Below are positions 1 to 4,714 of a stretch of 5,428 bases of DNA, piece after piece. The stretch's first letter is position 1. Each line of letters opens with the position of its first letter. The notes under the pieces are model-generated. The model searched no databases. It worked only from the letters and a program-made list of their open reading frames with translations, and was not told where the DNA came from. This DNA comes from an uncultured Lachnospiraceae bacterium. Its GTDB lineage: Bacteria; Bacillota; Clostridia; Lachnospirales; Lachnospiraceae. A program made the translations under genes and the position numbers. Location: the NCBI GenBank assembly GCA_902766655.1, contig CACXEL010000362.1:1-5428 (forward strand). The letters are read 5' to 3'.

Positions 1-542
1 CCGGCAACGTCCTTGAACGTGATGCCCGTGTCCTGCTGAATGTAAGTCTTGGCCCGGCTCTTGCCGACCCCCATGATTCCGCCTGCTCCGGAACCCATGC
101 GGTTCATAACGAAGCTGAAGAAGATCATGAAGAAAATGACGGGCACCAGGAAGCTGACCAGCGACACGATGATTTCCGTCACCATGGAGGTCTGCTCGGC
201 CTTGAACTTGACGCCGGCCTTATCCAGCCGCTCGGTCAGGGCAGTCTCGTCCTCGGTCCTGGTCGCGAAATAAGTCACGGACGCGGTCCCGGTGACGGAC
301 TCCTTGGGTGTGATCTCCACCTTGGTGCCGGACATGATGACCTCTTCGATCTCGCCGTTCTCCAGCATCCGGATAAATTCGTTGTAATTGATTTCTCTGG
401 ACGTCGTGCTGTCAAAAACGCCCGAGAAAAGACTCATTCCGATGAGCCCGGCCAGGATGCAGATGAGCAGAATGAGGACAGACTGCCGGCTGTTCCTGTT
501 GTTATTTCCACCCTCGGGGCGGTTATTGTTGTTATTATCCAT
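1..542 (-). CDS. ftsH: ATP-dependent zinc metalloprotease FtsH, N-terminal 180 codons (cut by window edge)
   Basis: FtsH is a membrane-anchored AAA+ protease that degrades misfolded membrane proteins and short-lived regulators. The frame is open from an ATG at 542 to the window edge. Seen: an Asn-rich cytoplasmic start (MDNNNNNRPEGG), a first membrane segment at about residues 20-42 (SVLILLICILAGLIGMSLFS), an extracytoplasmic domain at about 43-120 containing INYNEFIRMLENGEIEEV, a second membrane segment at about 122-146, then a Gly-rich linker (MGSGAGGIMGVGKSRAK) and TGITFKDVAG, which is the FtsH signature just before the AAA module. The AAA ATPase and the HExxH zinc site would lie beyond the left edge. 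A GGAGG site sits 5 nt before the ATG, fixing the start. The gene is divergent from the DUF1846 gene and has its own promoter. Identification is firm from the TM-ECD-TM-DVAG architecture. Confidence 0.95.
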   Translation of the reverse strand, partial: MDNNNNNRPEGGNNNRNSRQSVLILLICILAGLIGMSLFSGVFDSTTSREINYNEFIRMLENGEIEEVIMSGTKVEITPKESVTGTASVTYFATRTEDETALTERLDKAGVKFKAEQTSMVTEIIVSLVSFLVPVIFFMIFFSFVMNRMGSGAGGIMGVGKSRAKTYIQQDTGITFKDVA

Positions 543-564
543 TTTCACCTCCACATACCAGATT

Positions 565-593
565 ATTATATGAAGGTTTCGCCGACATTGCAA
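565..593 (-). promoter_or_regulatory. Sigma-A type promoter of ftsH
   Basis: On the minus strand a TTGCAA -35 box (588-593) is followed after exactly 17 nt by a perfect TATAAT -10 box (565-570). Transcription would begin near 558, leaving a leader of only about 15 nt that is almost entirely the ribosome binding site. The match to the housekeeping consensus is strong. No start-site data are available. Confidence 0.75.
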
Positions 594-646
594 GTTTTCT
601 TGAGCGTCACCCCCAAACTTTCATATTTCGGACACAAATTTCCTGA

Positions 647-674
647 TTACAAACAGATGCAAATCTGTTATCAT
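647..674 (+). promoter_or_regulatory. Probable extended -10 promoter of the DUF1846 gene
   Basis: On the plus strand TGTTATCAT (666-674) is an extended -10 (TG-n-TATCAT). A weak -35-like TTACAA (647-652) lies 16 nt upstream of the hexamer. The predicted start near 681 would give a leader of about 37 nt ending in TAAGGAGG (704-711), 6 nt before the ATG at 718. The hexamers are imperfect, so the call rests on the extended TG and the position. Confidence 0.5.
652..669. promoter_or_regulatory. Perfect 7-4-7 palindrome, candidate operator
   Basis: AACAGAT (652-658), GCAA spacer, ATCTGTT (663-669) forms a perfect inverted repeat. It fills the space between the -35-like and -10 elements of the DUF1846 promoter and overlaps the TG of the extended -10. 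A dimeric repressor bound here would block that promoter. It lies about 60 bp upstream of the -35 box of ftsH, so an effect on ftsH is possible but less direct. The regulator is unknown. As an RNA structure it is unlikely to matter, because it lies upstream of the predicted start. Confidence 0.45.
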
Positions 675-717
675 AAGCAATGTATTTTGTTTTACGGTCC
701 ACCTAAGGAGGCTTACT

Positions 718-2196
718 ATGAAGATCGGTTTCAGTAACGACCAGTATGTGGAAATGCAGTCCGCCCGCATCCGTGAGCGCATCAGCCAGTTCGGAGGCAA
801 GCTGTATCTTGAATTCGGCGGCAAGCTCTTTGATGACTACCATGCATCCCGAGTCCTTCCCGGCTTCCATCCCGACGCCAAGCTCCGCATGCTCATGCAG
901 CTCAAGGACGAAGCGGAGATCGTCATTGTCATCTCCGCCCCGGATATCGAGAACCACAAAGTCCGCGGAGACCTGGGCATCACATACGACACCGACGTGC
1001 TCCGGCTCATGAACGAATTCCGCGAATGCGGGCTCTACGTGGGAAGTGTCGTCATAACCCGCTTCCAGAAGCAGGAATCCGCCATTCTCTTCAAGAATCA
1101 CCTGGAATCCTACGGGGTGCGTGTCTACCTCCACTATTCCATTAAAGGCTACCCCAACAACGTCCCCTTCATCGTCAGCGACCAGGGCTTCGGGAAAAAT
1201 GACTACATCGAGACCTCCCACCCGCTCGTCGTCATCACGGCTCCCGGCCCGGGCAGCGGCAAGCTGGCTACCTGCCTCTCCCAGCTCTACAATGAGAAGA
1301 AGCGCGGTGTGAACGCCGGTTACGCCAAGTTCGAGACCTTCCCGATCTGGAACCTGCCCTTAAAGCATCCGGTCAACCTCGCCTATGAGGCCGCTACCGC
1401 CGATCTCAACGACGTCAACATGATTGACCCCTTCCACCTGGAAGCCTACGGCAAGACGACCGTCAACTACAACCGTGACGTAGAGTCCTTCCCGGTCCTC
1501 CAGGCCATGTTCGAGATGATCTACGGGGAGTCTCCCTACAGGAGCCCTACAGACATGGGCGTTAACATGGCCGGCTTCTGCATCACCGACGACGAGGTCT
1601 GCCGCGAGGCCTCCCGCCAGGAGATCATCCGCCGCTGGTACACGGCAGTAGCCGGTATCGCGGACGGATCCCGCTATGAGAGCGAGGCCGACAAGATCGA
1701 GCTCATCATGAACCAGGCCAAGGTCACCAAGTCTGACCGTGCGGTCGTCGCCCCTGCCCTCACCAGGGCCAGGGAGACCGGCGCCCCCGCGACGGCCATC
1801 GAGCTTCCTGACGGTCGCATCGTCACGGGCCGAACCTCCAACCTCCTGGGCTGCACCGCAGCTGCCCTCCTGAACGCTCTGAAGACCATGGCCGGGATCG
1901 ACCATGAGATCCGGATCATTTCCCCGGAGGCCATCGCCCCGATCCAGCACCTGAAGACCGATATTTATAAGAGCAAGAACCCCAGGCTCCACACCGATGA
2001 GGTCCTGATCGCCCTCTCCGTCTCGGCCGTGGACAATGCCGACGCCGCCAAGGCCCTGGCAGAGCTTCCCCGCCTGACAGGCTGCCAGGCCCACGTCTCC
2101 GTCATGCTGTCCGCCATCGACATCACCGTCATGAAGAGACTGGGTGTCCAGATGACCTGTGAGCCTGTCTATGAGAACAAGAAGATCTTCCACTGA
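718..2196 (+). CDS. DUF1846 (UPF0371) family protein of unknown function
   Basis: This is a complete 492-residue protein, close to the usual length of about 495 for the family (Pfam DUF1846, annotated UPF0371 in streptococci and clostridia). Recognised stretches are MKIGFSNDQYVEMQSARI at the N-terminus, LYLEFGGKLFDDYHASRVLP (29-48), PGFHPDAKLRML (48-59), FGKNDYIETSHPLVVITAPG (158-177), ETFPIWNLPLKHPVNLAYEA (206-225) and GRTSNLLGCTAAALLNALK (371-389). A glycine-rich loop, APGPGSGKL (175-183), resembles a nucleotide-binding P-loop but lacks the Ser/Thr after Lys and the canonical first Gly, so nucleotide binding is only a suggestion. There is no signal peptide or membrane segment, so it is presumably cytosolic. 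The start is fixed by TAAGGAGG 6 nt upstream. The gene is monocistronic, divergent from ftsH, and ends before a hairpin terminator. Structures exist for the family, but I know of no established reaction and assign none. Confidence 0.93.
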   Translation: MKIGFSNDQYVEMQSARIRERISQFGGKLYLEFGGKLFDDYHASRVLPGFHPDAKLRMLMQLKDEAEIVIVISAPDIENHKVRGDLGITYDTDVLRLMNEFRECGLYVGSVVITRFQKQESAILFKNHLESYGVRVYLHYSIKGYPNNVPFIVSDQGFGKNDYIETSHPLVVITAPGPGSGKLATCLSQLYNEKKRGVNAGYAKFETFPIWNLPLKHPVNLAYEAATADLNDVNMIDPFHLEAYGKTTVNYNRDVESFPVLQAMFEMIYGESPYRSPTDMGVNMAGFCITDDEVCREASRQEIIRRWYTAVAGIADGSRYESEADKIELIMNQAKVTKSDRAVVAPALTRARETGAPATAIELPDGRIVTGRTSNLLGCTAAALLNALKTMAGIDHEIRIISPEAIAPIQHLKTDIYKSKNPRLHTDEVLIALSVSAVDNADAAKALAELPRLTGCQAHVSVMLSAIDITVMKRLGVQMTCEPVYENKKIFH

Positions 2197-2291
2197 TCTC
2201 CGGCAAAGCCGCACCTTGGTCCTCATTTCCTGACAGGTCCGGGAACACTGCGGGAATATACTCCCCTTGTTCAACCAGCAAAGCATCATAA

Positions 2292-2335
2292 AAGACCCGC
2301 CCGCTTCCGGACTTGATCCGGCGCGGACGGGTCTT
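2292..2335. terminator. Bidirectional hairpin terminator between convergent genes
   Basis: AAGACCCG (2292-2299) pairs with CGGGTCTT (2328-2335). The stem continues inward past one mismatch through CCGC and, after a small bulge, CCGGA/TCCGG around the loop CTTGA. On the minus strand the arm runs into TCTTTTATG, a short U-tract suited to ending ptsH transcription 42 nt after its stop. On the plus strand the following TCTTCCTGTTTCATTTC is U-rich but broken; it would end the DUF1846 transcript about 95 nt after its stop. Its position between converging genes supports a shared terminator. Confidence 0.8.
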
Positions 2336-2376
2336 CCTGTTTCATTTCATAAGGAAGGCTTCTTCATAAATAATGA

Positions 2377-2634
2377 TTACAGGTTCTCCTTGAAGAAAGC
2401 TTCCATAGCGGCGAGGGAAGCGTCCTCATTGCCGCCTTCCACCACGACCTCGACCTCCTGGCCCTGCTTGACGCCCAGGCCCATGACTGCCATCAGCTTC
2501 TTGCCGCTGGCGGCCTTGCCGTTGGCCTTGAGGGTTACTTCACTGTCCAGCGCCTTGATGGCCTTCACGAGATTGCCGGCCGGGCGGGCATGGATACCGA
2601 CGGGATCCTGAACTACATAGCTAAATGACTTCAT
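2377..2634 (-). CDS. ptsH: Phosphocarrier protein HPr, lacking the regulatory Ser46
   Basis: HPr accepts phosphate from PEP via Enzyme I on a histidine and passes it to the EIIA components of sugar PTS transporters in the cytosol. The 85-residue product matches the family length. It has the active-site motif GIHARPAG with His15 in the canonical position, and MAVMGLGVKQGQEVEVVVEG (48-67), which is the typical C-terminal half. In Bacillus HPr, Ser46 (in KSIMGVMSLG) is phosphorylated by HPr kinase for carbon catabolite repression. The aligned residue here is Lys46 (SGKKLMAVMG), so that control should be absent. An AAGGAG site lies 8 nt upstream of the ATG. The gene stands alone: no Enzyme I gene (ptsI) lies next to it within the window. 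It has its own promoter and a leader of about 105 nt. A PTS role is supported by the intact His15; a specialised regulatory HPr paralogue is possible. Confidence 0.93.
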   Translation of the reverse strand: MKSFSYVVQDPVGIHARPAGNLVKAIKALDSEVTLKANGKAASGKKLMAVMGLGVKQGQEVEVVVEGGNEDASLAAMEAFFKENL

Positions 2635-2670
2635 AGATTTTTCTCCTTACCACGGTATTTTTGCATCCAA

Positions 2671-2714
2671 TGCCGTTCAGTCAGCCGACCGGTCCGGATC
2701 CTTCCGGAACGGCA
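2671..2714 (-). repeat. Inverted repeat in the ptsH leader
   Basis: GAACGGCA (2707-2714 on plus) and TGCCGTTC (2671-2678) are perfect 8-bp arms enclosing 28 nt, all within the predicted ptsH 5' leader. Inside, CCGGA (2694-2698) can instead pair with TCCGG (2703-2707), which shares one base with the outer right arm, so two folds partly compete. No U-run follows on the minus strand (GAACGGCATTGGATGCAAAAATACC), so it is not a standard terminator. It may be a stabilising or regulatory mRNA fold. No known riboswitch class is recognised. Confidence 0.4.
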
Positions 2715-2746
2715 GCTGTTCACCTGTTGGCTATTGCACCGTTATC

Positions 2747-2775
2747 ATTATACAATAAAAAGTTCTTCCCGTCAT
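2747..2775 (-). promoter_or_regulatory. Sigma-A type promoter of ptsH
   Basis: On the minus strand ATGACG (2770-2775, four of six matches to TTGACA) is followed after 17 nt by a perfect TATAAT (2747-2752). Transcription would begin near 2740, giving a leader of about 105 nt. The -35 box starts only about 10 nt after the metY stop codon, and no terminator is seen between metY and ptsH, so some read-through from metY is also possible. Confidence 0.65.
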
Positions 2776-2785
2776 CTATAATTGT

Positions 2786-4069
2786 TCAAATCGCATCAAG
2801 TGCGTTCGAAACATCGGCAATCAGGTCCTCGGTGGCCTCCAGACCGCAGGACATTCTCACGAGGCTGCCGGAAATGCCGGCAGCTCTCAGCTCCTCCTCC
2901 GTCAGCTGGCGGTGGGTCGAGCTGGCCGGATGCAGGCAGCAGCTGCGGGCATCGGCGACGTGGGTCTCGATGGCAAAGATCCTGAGTTCCTTCATAAAAG
3001 CCTCTGCAGCCGCCTTGCCGCCCTTTACTTCAAAGGATACGACGCCGCAGCTTCCCTTCGGCATATATTTCATAGCCCTGTCATAGTACTTGTCGCCCGG
3101 CAGGGACGGATAGCTGACAGAGGCGATCTTGGGGTGGTTCTTCAGGAATTCAGCCAGGGCCAGACCGTTCTTGCAGTGCTGCGGCATGCGGACGTGGAGG
3201 CTCTCCAGGCCCAGATTTAAAAGGAAAGCATGCTGCGGAGCCTGGATGGAGCCGAAATCGCGCATGAGCTGGGCTGTACACTTGGTGATGAAGGCCCCCT
3301 CCTTGCCGAACTTCTCAGCATAGGTGATTCCGTGGTAGCTGTCGTCAGGAGTCGTGAGGCCCGGGAACTTGTCCGCGTGAGCCATCCAGTCGAACTTGCC
3401 CGCATCCACGATGGCACCGCCCACGCATGCCCCGTGGCCGTCCATGTACTTGGTCGTGGAATGCGTCACAATGTCGGTCCCCCACTCTATGGGCCGGCAG
3501 TTGACCGGTGTCGCGAAGGTATTGTCGACGATGAGGGGGACGCCATGGGCATGGGCCGCGTCGGCGAACATCTCAAAGTCAAGCACCGTCAGGGCCGGAT
3601 TGGCAATCGTCTCGCCGAAGACGGCCTTGGTGTTGGGGCGGAAGGCCGCGTCCAGCTCCTCCCTGGTGCAGTCTGGGGAGACGAAGGTGAACTCGATCCC
3701 CATCTTTCGCATGGTGACATTAAAGAGGTTGTGGGTCCCGCCATAAATGGAACTGCTGGAGATAATGTGGTCCCCCGCGTTCGCGATATTGAAGACAGCG
3801 AAGAAGTTGGCTGCCTGGCCCGAGGATGTCAGCATCGCCGCCGTGCCGCCCTCCATCTCGCAGATTTTCTTGGCCACCAAGTCGTTGGTGGGGTTCTGAA
3901 GACGGGTATAGAAGTAGCCCTCGGCCTCCAGGTCAAAAAGCTGACCCATGTGAGCGCTGGTGTCATATTTGAACGTTGTGCTCTGGTAGATGGGCACCTC
4001 TCTGGGCTCACCGTTCCCGGGCCTGTAGCCGCCCTGCACGCAGGTAGTTTCAATATTCCAGTTTGCCAT
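2786..4069 (-). CDS. metY: O-acetylhomoserine sulfhydrylase (homocysteine synthase), PLP-dependent
   Basis: The enzyme condenses O-acetyl-L-homoserine with sulfide to give L-homocysteine and acetate, the direct sulfhydrylation route to methionine; some members also use methanethiol. The 427-residue length is typical. The Cys/Met-metabolism PLP fold is shown by YTRLQNPT (54-61, phosphate-binding Tyr/Arg), SSGQAA (82-87, cofactor phosphate loop), VDNTFATP (181-188, Asp182 contacting the pyridine nitrogen), HSTTKYMDGHG (203-213, with Lys207 forming the Schiff base), LHPASSTHRQL (379-389) and VRMSCGLE (404-411, Arg405 for the substrate carboxylate). The N-terminal ETTCVQGGYRPGNGEPREVP is characteristic of MetY rather than MetB or MetC. 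AAGGGAG lies 6 nt before the ATG. It has its own promoter, and I see no SAM riboswitch or T-box in the short leader. Cystathionine gamma-synthase is a less likely alternative. Confidence 0.94.
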   Translation of the reverse strand: MANWNIETTCVQGGYRPGNGEPREVPIYQSTTFKYDTSAHMGQLFDLEAEGYFYTRLQNPTNDLVAKKICEMEGGTAAMLTSSGQAANFFAVFNIANAGDHIISSSSIYGGTHNLFNVTMRKMGIEFTFVSPDCTREELDAAFRPNTKAVFGETIANPALTVLDFEMFADAAHAHGVPLIVDNTFATPVNCRPIEWGTDIVTHSTTKYMDGHGACVGGAIVDAGKFDWMAHADKFPGLTTPDDSYHGITYAEKFGKEGAFITKCTAQLMRDFGSIQAPQHAFLLNLGLESLHVRMPQHCKNGLALAEFLKNHPKIASVSYPSLPGDKYYDRAMKYMPKGSCGVVSFEVKGGKAAAEAFMKELRIFAIETHVADARSCCLHPASSTHRQLTEEELRAAGISGSLVRMSCGLEATEDLIADVSNALDAI

Positions 4070-4119
4070 AAATTTCTCCCTTCTCGCACCCGCAAATCAA
4101 TTCCGGAGCGCTGACTCCT

Positions 4120-4149
4120 ATTATAATACGCGGGGGGAGTCTCCTTCAA
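4120..4149 (-). promoter_or_regulatory. Promoter of metY, with inverted repeat around the -10
   Basis: On the minus strand TTGAAG (4144-4149) lies 18 nt upstream of a perfect TATAAT (4120-4125). Transcription would start near 4113, giving a leader of about 43 nt. A 6-bp inverted repeat, GACTCC (4113-4118) and GGAGTC (4136-4141), brackets the -10 box with 17 bp between the arms and could be an operator half-site pair. The promoter call is good; the operator call is weak. Confidence 0.65.
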
Positions 4150-4176
4150 GCCTTGCGGAAAAAAACGCGCGATTGT

Positions 4177-4488
4177 TCACCAGCCTTCCTGCCTGACTCT
4201 CCCGGCCAGGTCCGACATGGTCTCTGCCCGCTCCGTATGACGGCCGTCACCGTTTCCTGCACCGCGCTGTTTCATGGCGATCTCCCGGGCCCGCCTTCTC
4301 TTTTCCTCATGTGACAGCGGTGCGGGATCCTCATACCGCCAGATATACCCGCCGTCCGACTTCCGCTGCCGCCGGCAGACGCCGGAAATATGGCTGATGT
4401 GGTAGGTTTCCTGCGCCTCCTTTATGCTGTCCCAGGTCCTGACCGGGACCATATCCTTGGTGTACTGAATGACCTTTCTCTTGACCAT
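4177..4488 (-). CDS. Small free-standing NUMOD1-type DNA-binding domain protein
   Basis: This is a 103-residue basic protein. Residues 3-52 look like a NUMOD1 / intron-encoded-nuclease repeat module: KVIQYTKDMVPVRTW (a beta strand with the Val-x-Gln-Tyr start), SIKEAQETYHIS (helix), HISGVCRRQRKSDGGYIWRY (recognition-type helix, then the hallmark GGYIWRY). Such modules are best known as the DNA-binding part of GIY-YIG and HNH homing endonucleases. No nuclease motif is present in the remaining 50 residues, which are a charged tail (HEEKRRRAREIAMKQRG at 60-76). So this is either a lone DNA-binding protein or the leftover of a homing enzyme. AAGGAGG sits 8 nt before the ATG, supporting expression. 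It lies between metY and a repeat-rich stretch, on the same strand as its neighbours. The domain call is from motif recognition; the biological role is unknown. Confidence 0.72.
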   Translation of the reverse strand: MVKRKVIQYTKDMVPVRTWDSIKEAQETYHISHISGVCRRQRKSDGGYIWRYEDPAPLSHEEKRRRAREIAMKQRGAGNGDGRHTERAETMSDLAGRVRQEGW

Positions 4489-4502
4489 TGTTCGGTCCTC
4501 CT

Positions 4503-4557
4503 TGTGTGTTGATTGTGGCCCCGTCCCTTCGGCAGGACGGTCCCTTCAGTACACACA
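4503..4557 (-). repeat. Nested inverted repeats in the leader of the NUMOD1 gene
   Basis: The outer arms TGTGTGT (4503-4509) and ACACACA (4551-4557) enclose an inner stem, CCGTCC (4521-4526) and GGACGG (4535-4540), with an 8-nt loop. On the minus strand the outer downstream arm ACACACA directly abuts the AAGGAGG ribosome binding site (4496-4502), so pairing could influence access to it. No U-run follows, so it is not an intrinsic terminator. A regulatory role is inference. Confidence 0.4.
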
Positions 4558-4585
4558 CCTTAGTGGACCTTTCAAATTCTGTAAA
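4557..4585 (-). promoter_or_regulatory. Possible promoter of the NUMOD1 gene
   Basis: On the minus strand TTTACA (4580-4585, five of six to consensus) is followed after 17 nt by TAAGGT (4557-4562, only three of six). The good -35 and ideal spacing are offset by the poor -10, so an activator would probably be needed. The 21-bp-spaced direct repeats lie 16 bp upstream of the -35 box, where an activator could bind. Confidence 0.3.
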
Positions 4586-4601
4586 CGGATTAGTCCGCCT
4601 A

Positions 4602-4636
4602 TGTTCACTTTTGTGCAAAACCTGTTCACTTTTGTG
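4602..4636. repeat. Two identical 14-bp direct repeats at 21-bp period
   Basis: TGTTCACTTTTGTG occurs at 4602-4615 and again at 4623-4636, separated by CAAAACC, a period of exactly two DNA helical turns. No further full copy is seen in the window. The arrangement suits a pair of protein-binding sites on the same helix face. Alternatively it resembles the multiply repeated ends of IS21-family elements, which begin with TGT, but no transposase gene is present, so it would be a solitary remnant. The function is unresolved. Confidence 0.6.
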
Positions 4637-4644
4637 ATATCATA

Positions 4645-4714
4645 ATGAGAATCAGGGACGGCCTTTTTCTCAAAATCAAAAGATCTTGAGAAAAAGGCCG
4701 TCCCTGATTCTCAT
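4645..4714. repeat. 70-bp palindrome with perfect 29-bp arms (REP/MITE-like)
   Basis: The arm 4645-4673 is perfectly complementary to 4686-4714, around a 12-nt loop (AATCAAAAGATC). Each arm carries the GGGACGG/CCGTCCC core and a T5/A5 stretch. From memory, hairpins with GGGACGG...CCGTCCC ends are dispersed in clostridial genomes and linked with REP-associated tyrosine transposases; that is recollection and could not be checked. Neither flank shows a T-tract suitable for a terminator, and I see no target-site duplication. The right arm includes the TGA stop codon of the sigma factor gene (4711-4713), so the element forms the end of that reading frame. The structure could still protect or define the 3' end of the rlmB-sigH mRNA. 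Confidence 0.85.

Noticed and set aside
1360..2289. Open frame of 309 codons on the minus strand
   Set aside because: It lies antisense to the well-supported DUF1846 gene, has low-complexity Gly/Asp/Val-rich composition and shows no recognisable family; it is a shadow of GC-rich codons.
2197..2291. Possible small gene or RNA between the DUF1846 stop and the hairpin
   Set aside because: There is no start with a ribosome binding site and no clear structure; it reads as the 3' untranslated region.
3230..4114. Open frame of 294 codons on the plus strand
   Set aside because: It is antisense to metY, whose PLP motifs are complete, and its translation shows no family features.
4159..4170. Terminator after the NUMOD1 gene, from the seven-T run on the minus strand
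   Set aside because: The run is preceded only by CGCGCG, which cannot form a proper hairpin, and no longer stem was found just before it.
4070..4176. SAM riboswitch or T-box in front of metY
   Set aside because: The promoter leaves a leader of only about 43 nt, with no room for the multi-helix folds and no T-box sequence.
4174..4180. A third copy of the TGTTCAC half of the direct repeat
   Set aside because: Only 7 bp match and the same 7-mer also occurs at 2718-2724; the resemblance is at chance level.
4331..4618. Minus-strand frame of 95 codons spanning the direct repeats and part of the NUMOD1 gene
   Set aside because: It has no ribosome binding site at its start and overlaps the NUMOD1 frame, which has both a strong site and a recognisable domain.
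4602..4636. Minimal CRISPR array
   Set aside because: There are only two units, with a 7-bp spacer and 14-bp repeats and no cas genes; the dimensions are wrong.
4645..4714. Treating the 70-bp palindrome as an ordinary intrinsic terminator
   Set aside because: No U-tract follows the stem on either strand, and the arms are far longer and more perfect than needed; a repeat element is the better description.
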